64,000 bases of DNA from [Scytonema hofmanni] UTEX 2349 (GTDB taxonomy: Bacteria; Cyanobacteriota; Cyanobacteriia; Cyanobacteriales; Nostocaceae): contig NZ_KK073768.1 in the NCBI RefSeq assembly GCF_000582685.1, positions 3,658,680 through 3,722,679 of the forward strand, in the 5' to 3' direction. Each line of letters begins with the position of its first letter. Position 1 is the first letter of the stretch. The notes beneath the pieces are model-generated. The model was not told where the DNA came from. It made no database searches and saw only the letters and a program-made list of their open reading frames with translations. The position numbers were made by a program, and so were the translations under genes. Of the stretch, positions 42,068-50,666 are shown in pieces.

Positions 42068-43024
42068 ATGAAGATTAAAGCAACCCAAGGACATCAGGGA
42101 AGCGGAACGGAAGTGAAAGACGCGACTTACGTGGAGGCTGCCCGGTGGGGTAAGCATCGGGGGTGGCGATATGTTCTGGGGCTGATGATCATCCTCTTTG
42201 CATGGCTGGTCGTCGGTAGTGGTGCCAGCGTACTCGTCGCGTTCGCGCTCGGCGGACAGGCAGACCCCTCGGTGCTCGGTCCCGTGGAATACTACCTGTT
42301 TGTCATGGCGAGTTTCCTGTTCTTCTTCGCAGGAGTCCTTATCGCCGTCTCCCTTGTCCACCGCCGCCACCCCCGGACGCTCGTCACGGCGCGGGAGCGG
42401 ATCAACTGGCGGCGTATCGGTCACGGATTTGTGGCGTGGTTCGTGCCGTACTGCCTCATAGGTGGGCTGGGGCAGTATCTGTTCTACCCGGATACCTTCT
42501 CCTTTAACTCTGACCTCTTAACGTTCGCACTCTTCGTCCCGATCGCACTGGTTCTCACCGCGATCCAGACTACCACTGAAGAGCTTTTCTTTCGCGGATA
42601 TATCGTGCAGGGGGCGAGCCTTGTTTGGACTAACCGCATCTTTCTGGCGATCGTGCCAGCCGTGATATTTACCCTGCCGCACCTCCTTAACCCGGAGGTA
42701 AGCGTGGGCGGCTGGCTCACGATCTTTTCCAACTACTTCCTCGTTCCGGGTCTGGTGTGGACTGTGGTCTCGTTGATTGACGGAACCACTGAACTCGCCA
42801 TCGGCGTACACTTCGCGAACAACATCGGTGGGGCAATCCTGTTCGACATCACTGGAAGTGCCTTGCCCTCACCCGCTCTGTTCACAATCAGCAAGTACCA
42901 CGCGACCTACGGGGCACTATCAATGCTGGTTGCAGTACCCGTGTTCCTGGCGATCGCCTACGGGGTGTTCAAGCAGGAGTCGCCCCAATCCGTTTCCCAG
43001 AGCCACCAGAAGGGTCATTGGTGA
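42068..43024 (+). CDS. CPBP-family intramembrane metalloprotease, GC-rich foreign gene (first)
   Basis: A 318-residue polytopic protein with about eight helices. TTTEELFFRGYIVQG is motif 1 (EE..R) and FTLPHLLNPEV motif 2 (H) of the CPBP/Abi family, whose members include Rce1-type prenyl-protein proteases and bacteriocin self-immunity proteins. The DNA is much more GC-rich than the backbone and uses C/G-ending codons, and it is not rich in HIP1 sites, so it comes from a high-GC bacterium, perhaps an actinomycete by the look of the protein. CAAGGAG precedes the ATG. A second CPBP gene follows 64 bp downstream. Confidence 0.85.
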   Translation: MKIKATQGHQGSGTEVKDATYVEAARWGKHRGWRYVLGLMIILFAWLVVGSGASVLVAFALGGQADPSVLGPVEYYLFVMASFLFFFAGVLIAVSLVHRRHPRTLVTARERINWRRIGHGFVAWFVPYCLIGGLGQYLFYPDTFSFNSDLLTFALFVPIALVLTAIQTTTEELFFRGYIVQGASLVWTNRIFLAIVPAVIFTLPHLLNPEVSVGGWLTIFSNYFLVPGLVWTVVSLIDGTTELAIGVHFANNIGGAILFDITGSALPSPALFTISKYHATYGALSMLVAVPVFLAIAYGVFKQESPQSVSQSHQKGHW

Positions 43025-43088
43025 CCCCGGCAAATCCCGAACCCATCAGCAACTGAAGTCAGCAACCCGATAAAAGGAGTCAATTATC

Positions 43089-43826
43089 ATGCCTCGTGTT
43101 TCTTCAAATCACCTGGGGGAGTCGGGAAAGCCCCCTTCCGCGTCCTCGGTTCGGCCTAGCAAGACCTCCCGTCCGGGCTGGTCCGAGATTATCGTCGGAC
43201 TCGTCGTCTATTTAATCGTAGGGTTCGGCGGCGTCTCGCTGTTCAAGCAACTCGGTCTTGACCCCGTGGTCCACGGACTGATCTTGACTGCATGGACCGG
43301 CGTCGCCACCCTCATCGCGTTCACGGCAGCCGCGCGGCTGCGGATCCGTTCCCTGAGTGCCTTCGGTGTACGCCGAACCTCCAGTCGCTGGCTTCTGACC
43401 AGTGTTGGCGTAGGGCTGGTTGCCTTTGTGCTCAAGGGTCTGGCGATCATGGCCTGGATCCAGATCACCGGGGACACGGACAATGTCCAGAATGTTTACG
43501 CAGAGGGTGGTCGCGGCGGGTTACTGCCTCTGGTTTTGTCCACAGTATTGATCTCCGTCTTCTCACCCTTCGGCGAGGAACTGCTCTATCGCGGCATCGT
43601 CACCAATGCGCTGCTGCGCTATGGCTCGTTCGCTGGGGTGGTGGGCAGCACTGTGATCTTCGCCCTCATGCACGGTATTAACATTGTCTTTCCGGCGGCC
43701 ATTGTGGCCGGTCTCGCTACCGCTGAGGTCTTCCGTCGTAGCGGCTCGATCTGGCCCGGTCTCGTCGTTCATATTGTTTTCAACCTGCCCACAATCCCGA
43801 TCATGTTGCTCGTTGGCACGGGCTGA
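43089..43826 (+). CDS. CPBP-family intramembrane metalloprotease, GC-rich foreign gene (second)
   Basis: A 245-residue membrane protein. SPFGEELLYRGIVTNALLRYG carries the EExxxR motif and VIFALMHGINIVFP the second-site histidine. AAAGGAG precedes the ATG at 43089. Base composition matches the gene before it, and both probably arrived together. A degenerate copy of its 3' end is found at 44739-44843, showing that the gene was duplicated after arrival. Function is unknown; prenyl-protein processing or peptide-antibiotic immunity are family possibilities. Confidence 0.85.
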   Translation: MPRVSSNHLGESGKPPSASSVRPSKTSRPGWSEIIVGLVVYLIVGFGGVSLFKQLGLDPVVHGLILTAWTGVATLIAFTAAARLRIRSLSAFGVRRTSSRWLLTSVGVGLVAFVLKGLAIMAWIQITGDTDNVQNVYAEGGRGGLLPLVLSTVLISVFSPFGEELLYRGIVTNALLRYGSFAGVVGSTVIFALMHGINIVFPAAIVAGLATAEVFRRSGSIWPGLVVHIVFNLPTIPIMLLVGTG

Positions 43827-43987
43827 AAGAAACCGCAGCCTCAGTACACTTTAGAACAATGCAACCAAATGAATGCTAGGAGAAGCACAATAAAGCTTCG
43901 GAATAAGGTGGCGTTAGCTACCAGTTGTCATTCTCTATCTGGGCATTGTGTTCACCCAGCATCCTGATGTCTCTAGGGATTAAATCA

Positions 43988-44192
43988 ATGGTAGTTTTGA
44001 AACAATTTGGGATTCTATTTGTGTTGGGCATTGCGGAATTGCGATGTTTACGATTACGTCGGTTCCATTAGTTGAGCAACAGTTGGCAAAACTGTCTCCA
44101 GAAATACTGGCAAAAGTTCCGCCACTGTGGGTTTTAATGCTGCTGCAAGGACTACAGTATACAGTTCCACTGGCAATCAGCATTCTGCTCGG
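43988..44192 (+). pseudogene. Truncated copy of the third CPBP gene (N-terminal part)
   Basis: From the ATG at 43988 the sequence parallels 44872-45077 (MKQFGILF..., SVPLVEQQLAKLSPE, LMLLQGLQY), but a one-base deletion near 44030 shifts the frame and similarity ends at about 44192 before the catalytic motifs. It is an inactive relic produced by tandem duplication. Confidence 0.8.
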
Positions 44193-44225
44193 TCAATCCA
44201 AGTTTTACACCTTCAAACTAATCTC

Positions 44226-44558
44226 ATGAAAAAGATAATTTTGCTAGCACTGGTGGGTACGGGATTCGTAGTAACTATGCCCTTTACGGCACAGGCACTA
44301 GATTCAGAAGAAATTGGTCAGAACCTTGATCGAGATCCGAATATGTCAATCGCTCAGTACGATCGATATCGCGACGATCGATATCGTGACGATCAATATC
44401 GCGACGATCGATATCGCAATCGGCCGTTTGTGGTTTATTACCGCAGCCGTGACGATCGCAAATGGATTTATGAGAGTATCCACTACAATCGTCGCGATGC
44501 CCGACGTGCTGCCAAGCGACTGGAGCGGCGTGGTTATCGAACCCGAATTTTAGGATAG
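44226..44558 (+). CDS. Small secreted protein with DRYRDD repeats
   Basis: A 110-residue protein with a signal peptide (ending TAQALD) followed by four repeats of a DRYRDD-type hexapeptide encoded by 18-bp DNA repeats (44355-44420), then a basic region (RNRPFVVYYRSRDD, RRDARRAAKRLERRGYRTRIL). The highly charged, arginine- and aspartate-rich mature part is probably an exported, disordered protein that binds polymers or membranes. A fragment of its 3' end is repeated at 44598-44652. Confidence 0.65.
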   Translation: MKKIILLALVGTGFVVTMPFTAQALDSEEIGQNLDRDPNMSIAQYDRYRDDRYRDDQYRDDRYRNRPFVVYYRSRDDRKWIYESIHYNRRDARRAAKRLERRGYRTRILG

Positions 44559-44597
44559 AGCCGTTTCAAACTATGAGTTGCCAACACCTAAATCCCA

Positions 44598-44652
44598 CTT
44601 GCGGGCTGCCTACCGACTGGAGCGACGTTGTTATCGAACCTACGTTCAAGTG
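44598..44652 (+). pseudogene. 3' remnants of the DRYRDD-repeat gene
   Basis: GACTGGAGCGACGTTGTTAT and flanks copy 44518-44550 imperfectly. It is immediately followed by a repeat (44673-44733, GCCCACAAAACCTTACTGTG) that recurs at about 45690-45745. Confidence 0.6.
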
Positions 44653-44738
44653 ACAGCAAGCCAGTAGGGGGGGCAGTGCCCACAAAACCTTACTGTGAAG
44701 GGTTTTACAAAATGGTGGGTACTGCCTGCCCTACTAAT

Positions 44739-44843
44739 GCCGAGATCTTCCGCCGCAGCGGATCGGTTTGAACTGCTGTCATCGTTCATGTCGTTTTCAA
44801 CCTGCCCACTATCCTGGTGATGGTAGTTGCTGGCATGAGCTAA
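44739..44843 (+). pseudogene. 3' remnant of the second CPBP gene
   Basis: About 105 bp, starting GCCGAGATCTTCCGCCGCAG, are similar to the last codons of the gene ending at 43826 (position 43719 onward), including the TTCAACCTGCCCAC block. There is no upstream part, so only the C-terminal tail of a duplicate survives. Confidence 0.75.
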
Positions 44844-44871
44844 TAAGACGGATCATCTGGAGATTAAACCA

Positions 44872-45663
44872 ATGGCAATTATGAAACAATTCGGGATTCT
44901 ATTTGTATTGGGCAGTGTGGGAATTGTCATGTTCACGATCGCGTCTATTCCTTTAGTCGAGCAACGGTTAGCGAAACTGTCTCCAGAAACACTGGAAAAA
45001 GTGCCGCCATTGGGAATTCTAATGCTTCTGCAAGGACTACAGTATTCAATTCTACTGGCAATCAGCATTCTTATCGGAATTGGTTGTGCCTATCGTGTTG
45101 GATTAAGCTCCCATTTGATTGATCATTGGGTGTTTCACACCACTAAGTCTCCATCTTTTGCCGTTGAGATGAAGTGGAGCTTGGGTGTGGGTGCAGCGGC
45201 GGCGATCGTTCTCTTGTTGCTCGATCAGTTAATGCAACCTGTCCTACCTGAAGCGCTACGGGCAGCAAATAATACAGAGCCAAGTTGGTTGAATTTGCTC
45301 ACAGCAATGTTCTATGGCGGCATCACTGAGGAAATTTTGATGCGCTGGGGTTTAATGTCGCTGCTTGTTTGGATCGCGTGGAAAGGGCTAAAACAAGGCG
45401 TTACGTTGCCAAGTCAAGGGATTTACCAGGGTGCGATCGTTCTAGCCGCTTTGGTATTTGGACTACTACACCTGCCAGCGACTGCTGCGATCGTTCCCCT
45501 CACTCCAGTTGTGATTATTCGGGCGTTGTTACTGAATGGGATTCCGGGAATCGCGTTTGGCTGGCTCTTTTGGCAATATTCGCTAGAGGCTGCAATGTTA
45601 GCTCATATCAGCGTTCATGCTTTTGCCTTTGTTCTTAGCGGTTTACTGGCAAGGTTGGCTTAA
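44872..45663 (+). CDS. CPBP-family intramembrane metalloprotease (third)
   Basis: A 263-residue membrane protein with about seven helices. FYGGITEEILMRWGLMSLL carries the EExxxR motif and ALVFGLLHLPATAAIV the histidine motif. Base composition and HIP1-like CGATCG words are like the cyanobacterial backbone, unlike the two upstream CPBP genes. A damaged copy of its first 205 bp lies at 43988-44192. It is intact and probably active. The substrate is unknown. Confidence 0.85.
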   Translation: MAIMKQFGILFVLGSVGIVMFTIASIPLVEQRLAKLSPETLEKVPPLGILMLLQGLQYSILLAISILIGIGCAYRVGLSSHLIDHWVFHTTKSPSFAVEMKWSLGVGAAAAIVLLLLDQLMQPVLPEALRAANNTEPSWLNLLTAMFYGGITEEILMRWGLMSLLVWIAWKGLKQGVTLPSQGIYQGAIVLAALVFGLLHLPATAAIVPLTPVVIIRALLLNGIPGIAFGWLFWQYSLEAAMLAHISVHAFAFVLSGLLARLA

Positions 45664-45791
45664 GTTTTGGAATAGATATCATAGGGCTATCACTGCCCAC
45701 AAAGCCTTACTGTGAAAGGTTTTAAAAATGGTGGGCGATGCCCACTACTTGAATTGATGCTTAACTCTACAGTTTTAAGGTGGTAAATCAA

Positions 45792-46079
45792 ATGATTCAG
45801 TGCAAAGATTTTGCGCCTCGGATTACTGAACGGGGACCCTTCGGCGGAGCTTCCGATTATGAATCCTTCTCTGAGGTTGTGAGTGCTGTAAATCAGTGGA
45901 TCGCAAGTACAACGATACAGGTGATCAATGTTGAAACTGTTGTTTTACCCGATCGGATTGAAGGCACAAGTGATGATGTCTACGGAGTGACGACCAGTAA
46001 TGCTTTCCACCCAGTGATGATCAGTCAGGGTCTTGCAATCAATTGCTTTCAATGTGTGCGTGTGTGGTACAGAGAATAA
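45792..46079 (+). CDS. Hypothetical protein
   Basis: A 95-residue soluble protein from ATG 45792. The sequence (CKDFAPRITERGPFGGASDYES, SEVVSAVNQWIASTTIQVINVETVVLP, CFQCVRVWYRE) looks folded and has three cysteines. I do not recognise a family. A GTG at 45780 is an alternative start. It precedes a small membrane protein by 21 bp. Confidence 0.6.
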   Translation: MIQCKDFAPRITERGPFGGASDYESFSEVVSAVNQWIASTTIQVINVETVVLPDRIEGTSDDVYGVTTSNAFHPVMISQGLAINCFQCVRVWYRE

Positions 46080-46100
46080 GCTTTATTGGAAAGAGAAAAA

Positions 46101-46478
46101 ATGAAACGATTTACTTTGTTTACTTTCCTGTACCTCGCGCTGGGAGTTTGCCTGAGTGCGATCGCGCTTGGATACCCAAACCTGCCTTCGGGTCCTCAAA
46201 GAAGCTTGTTCATCAGTGCAGGAACCTCCTACATTTTTTGTCTCCTCAGCACCTTCCCATTTTGGCGCGAGAGGACGATCCGCTTCTATCGCAGACGGAA
46301 TTCAGCAGTAATTCTACCCTGGTTGGTGATTGGATTCTATATTGTTTGGATGATCTGGGAGGTTCAGAGTCAGAACTGGACGATGGAAGCCATTTTAGGA
46401 GCGTTTTCGCGGCTAATATTTGTCTTAGGGTTTGCAGAAATCATTGTGATTACATGGCAAGTGAATTCTGAACATTAG
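46101..46478 (+). CDS. Small four-helix membrane protein of unknown function
   Basis: A 125-residue protein with four predicted transmembrane segments (about 5-25, 33-53, 66-84, 95-117) and a central basic loop ERTIRFYRRRNS. The ATG at 46101 follows AAGAGA. No family is recognised. It may form a two-gene unit with the hypothetical upstream. Confidence 0.65.
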   Translation: MKRFTLFTFLYLALGVCLSAIALGYPNLPSGPQRSLFISAGTSYIFCLLSTFPFWRERTIRFYRRRNSAVILPWLVIGFYIVWMIWEVQSQNWTMEAILGAFSRLIFVLGFAEIIVITWQVNSEH

Positions 46479-46556
46479 TGTCTAAATCAGATGATGCCGA
46501 AACAAACTCGTTTCAGCAACGCGAGATACAGTCAAACGTACTACATAAGGAACACC

Positions 46557-46958
46557 ATGAATAAGCCCAAGTTTTTTGTTACTCCCGGTTATGGCGAATA
46601 TATGCTAAATGAATTGCATTACTCGCAAGCGGTAAAAATTGGCAATCGAGTGGAGACATCAGGACAAGGTGGCTGGGATGACAATCTGCAAATTCCCGAA
46701 TCGCTTGAGGATGAGATTGCCCAGGCGTTTCGGAACGTAGAGCGAACCTTGGCGACTGCCGATGCTAGTTGGGAGCATGTTGTCCACGTCAATTCTTACC
46801 ACGTTGGAGGGTTTCCCCCGGAGGTTAATGATGTGATGGTTAGGCTATATCGCCATTATATGCCCAACCACGCGCCAATTTGGACACAAGTAGGAGTCGC
46901 GGCACTTGGACTTCCAACGATGCGTATTGAAATCCGCGTTACTGCAATTGTTCCGTGA
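46557..46958 (+). CDS. RidA/YjgF-family protein
   Basis: A 133-residue protein from ATG 46557 (AAGG upstream). LHYSQAVKIGNRVETSGQGG, NVERTLATADASWEHVVHVNSYHV and MRIEIRVTAIVP follow the YjgF/RidA pattern, with the conserved Arg near the C-terminus that holds the imine substrate. RidA enzymes hydrolyse reactive enamines/imines; the wider family includes detoxification and degradative deaminases. It is followed by a quinone reductase-like gene. Confidence 0.88.
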   Translation: MNKPKFFVTPGYGEYMLNELHYSQAVKIGNRVETSGQGGWDDNLQIPESLEDEIAQAFRNVERTLATADASWEHVVHVNSYHVGGFPPEVNDVMVRLYRHYMPNHAPIWTQVGVAALGLPTMRIEIRVTAIVP

Positions 46959-47065
46959 GTTTTGCACAAGCGGCAACGGGCTATTGCGAAGTTAGGGAGT
47001 TACTTCCGCTGAATGGTATCGAAATCCCGTCACTGTTTATTCTGAATCAAGGGGAGCTGGCACAC

Positions 47066-48034
47066 ATGGAATTTATGAAGGCAGCGGTATTAACTGCGTT
47101 TGGTGATGCTGAGAAGTTTGAGATTCAAACTGTTCCCACACCAACATTGAAAGCGAATCAGGTGTTAGTCAGAGTTTGTGCAACTTCGATTAACCCGATC
47201 GACTACCAAACTCGTCGTGGTGATTACAAGGAACTGGTTCGATTACCCGCTATCCTTGGAGTCGATGTTTCAGGGGTGATTGAGGCAATTGGCGAAGTTG
47301 TGACTGATTTCAAGGTGGGAGACAACGTGTACTACTCGCCGCAAGTTTTTGGAGAATCCGGTAGCTACGCTCAGTATCATGTGGCTGATGCAGCGATTGT
47401 TGCATTAAAGCCTGCAAATCTATCGCACGTTGAAGCAGCTTCTTTTCCGCTTGCAGGCGGAACTGCTTGGGATTGTCTGGTGACTAGGGGCAATCTACAA
47501 GTTGGTGAAACAGTTCTTATCCATGCGGGTGCGGGTGGAGTTGGTTCAATCGCAGTTCAACTCGCTAAAGCGATAGGGGCATACGTTTTTGCAACGTGTA
47601 GTTCTAGAAACCGAGATTTCGTGACAGAACTGGGTGCAGATCGAGTGATTGATTACAAGAATGAAGATTACGTAGAAGTCATTCGTCAAGAAACAAATGG
47701 ATTGGGTGTGGATTTAGTTCTAGATACGATCGGCAAAGAAACAATTCAGCGTAGTCTAGAAATCATTCGTCCCTTCGGTAGGCTTACAAGCATTGTAGAC
47801 ATTGCAATACCGCAATCGCTTCTTGAAGCATGGGGTAAGAATCTGACGATTCATTTTGTTTTTTCACCCCAGTACCGAGCAAAATTAGAGGCTTTGACAA
47901 AACTAATCGAGCGTCAACAGCTTCGCCCAGTGATTGATTCAGTATTCTCTTGGGATCAGGTCGTTCTGGCACACCAACGTCTAGAGCAGGGAGGAACACG
48001 GGGCAAAATTGTACTGAAATTTACAGAAAATTAG
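47066..48034 (+). CDS. Quinone oxidoreductase-like medium-chain dehydrogenase (zeta-crystallin family)
   Basis: A 322-residue NAD(P)H-dependent enzyme. ATSINPIDYQTRRGDYKELV, ILGVDVSGVIEAIGEVV, LAGGTAWDCLVTRGNLQVGETVLIHAGAGGVGSIAVQLAK (nucleotide-binding) and GGTRGKIVLKF are standard. It lacks the structural zinc cysteines, as quinone reductases do. ATG 47066 has GGGGAG nine bases upstream; a GTG at 46955 overlapping the RidA stop is possible but would add a non-homologous leader. It probably reduces quinones or alpha,beta-unsaturated carbonyls. Confidence 0.88.
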   Translation: MEFMKAAVLTAFGDAEKFEIQTVPTPTLKANQVLVRVCATSINPIDYQTRRGDYKELVRLPAILGVDVSGVIEAIGEVVTDFKVGDNVYYSPQVFGESGSYAQYHVADAAIVALKPANLSHVEAASFPLAGGTAWDCLVTRGNLQVGETVLIHAGAGGVGSIAVQLAKAIGAYVFATCSSRNRDFVTELGADRVIDYKNEDYVEVIRQETNGLGVDLVLDTIGKETIQRSLEIIRPFGRLTSIVDIAIPQSLLEAWGKNLTIHFVFSPQYRAKLEALTKLIERQQLRPVIDSVFSWDQVVLAHQRLEQGGTRGKIVLKFTEN

Positions 48035-48113
48035 ACTAGCTTCACGGCGTTGGTAATTGCTAAACGGATTGGAGTTTGATTTTGTCCAGCAGGGCATCAC
48101 AAGGGGGGTGTTG

Positions 48114-48221
48114 ATGAATGACCGACTGGAGCAGAACAAGAGAACCGTCACGGCGTTCTACGACCTGATGTTCAACTTACGAATTGAACAAAGGAGAAAT
48201 TCAGATGTCAGACAAAAATAA
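48114..48221 (+). pseudogene. N-terminal fragment of a SnoaL-like gene
   Basis: MNDRLEQNKRTVTAFYDLMF is a typical SnoaL/NTF2-like N-terminus, but after 21 residues the frame runs into unrelated sequence (from about 48177) and stops inside the next gene. Probably a deletion relic. Confidence 0.5.
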
Positions 48222-48561
48222 AGCAATCTTAGAAGAGGCAAACGCAGCGATCGCCCAAGGCAATTATGAAGGATTCTTGTCGTTCTGCGCCGACGACACA
48301 AAATGGACGTTTGTAGGCGACAAGACCCTTGAAGGAAAAGAAGCCGTTCACCAATGGATGGTAACGACATACTTAGAGCCGCCAAAGTTTAGGGTCGTGA
48401 ACTTAATTGCTGAGGGTGATTTCGTCACAGCACTCGGCGACATCACCATGAAGGACGAAGACGGGAAGACGGCTGATTACTCGTACTGTGACATCTGGCG
48501 CTTTCGCGATGGTCAGATGGTCGAATTAAGAGCTTTCGTCATCAAAACCTTGAGAAGGTGA
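48205..48561 (+). CDS. SnoaL-like/NTF2-fold protein
   Basis: A 118-residue protein from ATG 48205 with AAAGGAG upstream. AILEEANAAIAQGNYEGFLSF, DDTKWTFVGDKTLEGKEAVHQWM and YSYCDIWRFRDGQMVELRAFVI form the cone-shaped NTF2 fold used by polyketide cyclases, isomerases and many unknown proteins. The substrate is unknown. It lies among other recently acquired small enzymes. Confidence 0.8.
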   Translation: MSDKNKAILEEANAAIAQGNYEGFLSFCADDTKWTFVGDKTLEGKEAVHQWMVTTYLEPPKFRVVNLIAEGDFVTALGDITMKDEDGKTADYSYCDIWRFRDGQMVELRAFVIKTLRR

Positions 48562-48751
48562 TGAAAGAATTTGGTGAAAACAATGTAATTAATTTTGTTT
48601 ACCTACTTGCGATCGTTTAACTCAGGTAGTTGCGGTCAACCCTTTTGTTACATAGATCAATGACATGTTCAAAACTGCAAAATCACAACAAGAATTACTG
48701 AAATTCAACCTCTTTGGCTTTCGACTCTCATTTCAAAAGATAAAGATAGCG

Positions 48752-49818
48752 ATGCGCCGCGCAACCCTTTTCGCGATCGCGCTACTCTTTACTACCCATT
48801 TCGCCTCCGCTTGCACGCAGTCTACAGTAATCATGCCTACAATCACCTATCCTGAAACTAAGCGGGTCGATGTTGTCGAGAAGCCTTTCGGGCAGACGAT
48901 CGCCGACCCCTATCGCTGGCTGGAAAACGATGTCCGCAACGATAAGGAAGTCGCCGCCTGGGTCGAATCGCAGAATAAAGTCACCAACAGTTATCTCGAT
49001 AAGCTGCCAGGTCGAGATATCTTCGGTTCTACAAGTCGAAGGATGGCACCCGCATCCCGATGTTTATCGTCCGGCGCAAGGATGTGACCGTAGCCGCACC
49101 GACCCTACTTCATGCCTATGGAGGCTATGGCATCCCCATGCTTCCTGAGTTCTTGCCAGCGCCGCTGGGGTGGATCGAACAGGGCGGAGTGTATGCGATC
49201 GCTAACATTCGCGGCGGCTCCGAATATGGCAAGGCATGGCACGAAGCGGGTCGTCGTCAGAAGAAGCAGAACGTCTTCGATGATTTCATCGCAGCGGGCG
49301 AGTATCTGAAGGCACAGAGTATCACGCCCCAAAATGGCTTGGCGATTCAGGGCGGATCGAATGGCGGACTCCTGATCGGTGCAGTGGTCAATCAACGACC
49401 GGATCTGTTCGCCGCTGCGTTACCCCACGTTGGTGTGATGGATATGCTCCGCTTCGACCAGTTCACAGGCGGGAAATTATGGCTAGACGAATATGGGTCT
49501 CCGGCACAGGAAGCGGATTTCCGTAACCTCTTGAAATATTCGCCTTATCACAACATCCAGTCCGGCAAGGCTTATCCTGCGATCCTCGCCACCACTGCCG
49601 ACACGGACGATCGCGTGGTGCCGAGTCACACCTTCAAATATGTCGCTGCGCTCCAGGCGGCGGATATCGGTGACAAGCCCCACCTTGCCCGCATCGAGAC
49701 GCGCGCGGGTCATGGAGCAGGCAAACCCACCGACAAGATCATTGAGGAAACGGCAGATATGTGGGCTTTTGCTGCTCGCTGGACAGGGCTGGATGTGAAG
49801 CTGGATATCTCGCAATAG
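48752..49818 (+). pseudogene. Prolyl oligopeptidase with propeller deleted and frame shifted
   Basis: The N-terminus has a signal peptide (MRRATLFAIALLFTTHFASA) and the S9 start PFGQTIADPYRWLENDVRND...LDKLPGRDIF, reading in one frame to about 49020. The C-terminal hydrolase (YKSKDGTRIPMF, GGSNGG with the nucleophile, DTDDRV, AGHGAG) continues in another frame to 49818. The beta-propeller that normally separates them, roughly 300 residues, is missing, and the junction is out of frame. The catalytic Ser-Asp-His are intact, but full-length translation is impossible. The 3' part alone could start at ATG 49060. GC-rich, proteobacterial-looking DNA. Confidence 0.85.
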
Positions 49819-50100
49819 TTATGTCAATAAGAAGGGTGTGGGGGGTAGGGTGTTGGGTGTAGTGAGACGGCTCATGCCAGGAGCTTGGAACTCCGCCCAA
49901 CGCAATCGTCGTGAACGACGGGGCTTGTGTCCAAGATGGTTGTTGGGGCTATTTCGGACACGTAACCCCACACCCGAACCTGCACCCGCCCCAACGGGGC
50001 TGGTCACATCTAAGTTACGACTATCGTAAAAATCTGAAAGCAGTCAAGCATTTTCACTCACTACACTTCAGATAGATAGAACATTACACAACTCGAAATC
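49819..50100. other. Repeat-containing spacer
   Basis: Contains GGGTGTGGGGGGTAGGGTGT-type and ACCCGAACCTGCACCCGCCC-type words as in 3597-4012. I see no gene. Confidence 0.5.
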
Positions 50101-50493
50101 ATGGGATTCTCTCACATTATGGAACAAACACTTGAACAGAATAAAACATTCATCCGCAATCACTTTGAGGAGATTGTGAACCGCAAGAATTCTGCCATTG
50201 CTTACCAAAATTTCGCACCTGACTTTATAGATCATGAAGAACCTTTTGTAGGATTGGTGAGTCCCGAGCTAGTTAAGCAGAGGATGGAGAAGGCATACGT
50301 AAAGTATCCCGATTTGCACGTTATAGTCGAGGATACCATCGCTGAAGGCGATAAGGTTATGGTGCGGTGTCTATGGCGCGGAACTGATTCTTCTACAGGA
50401 AAAAAGATGGAGTTTAAAGGCTTTGTACTTTGGAGATTAGCAAATGGCAAAATTGCTGAGCGTTGGGCAACGATTGCACCGCCACTTAGGTAA
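50101..50493 (+). CDS. Ester cyclase/SnoaL-like protein
   Basis: A 130-residue NTF2-fold protein: LEQNKTFIRNHFEEIVNRKN, FIDHEEPFVGLVSPELVKQR, VEDTIAEGDKVMVRCLWRGT and GKIAERWATI are typical of the SnoaL-like polyketide cyclase/ester cyclase group. No ribosome-binding site separates the possible starts at 50101 and 50119 (MEQTLEQNK); the second would give 124 residues. It is the last gene of the island before the right direct repeat. Confidence 0.82.
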   Translation: MGFSHIMEQTLEQNKTFIRNHFEEIVNRKNSAIAYQNFAPDFIDHEEPFVGLVSPELVKQRMEKAYVKYPDLHVIVEDTIAEGDKVMVRCLWRGTDSSTGKKMEFKGFVLWRLANGKIAERWATIAPPLR

Positions 50494-50597
50494 AGCATCC
50501 CTTTTTCAGTCTTTGTTGAAACAGGAAAAACAGAATGATACTTTAGGGTAAAGTGGCTTTAGGGGACTTTTAGAAAATAAACTATTCCCTCAATAAT

Positions 50598-50666
50598 AAT
50601 GATTATCATTCTTTAAATCAACCTGTCTCTTCTTTTTTTGGAATAATTTATTCTTTGGAAGTCCCA
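50598..50666. repeat. Right direct repeat of the island (mntC 3' end)
   Basis: Sixty-nine bases matching 37198-37267. Read on the minus strand it begins with TGGGACTTCC, part of the last mntC codons, passes the stop at 50648-50650 and includes ~50 bp of 3' flank with the AATGAT-T-ATCATT palindrome. Confidence 0.85.

Noticed and set aside
46955..47065. GTG start of the quinone reductase overlapping ridA
   Set aside because: The added 37 residues are not part of the family and ATG 47066 has a good ribosome-binding site; coupling remains possible but is less likely.
37268..50597. Integrative element with its own integrase
   Set aside because: The boundary repeats suggest it, but no integrase, recombinase, relaxase or phage gene is present between them, so I describe it only as an island.
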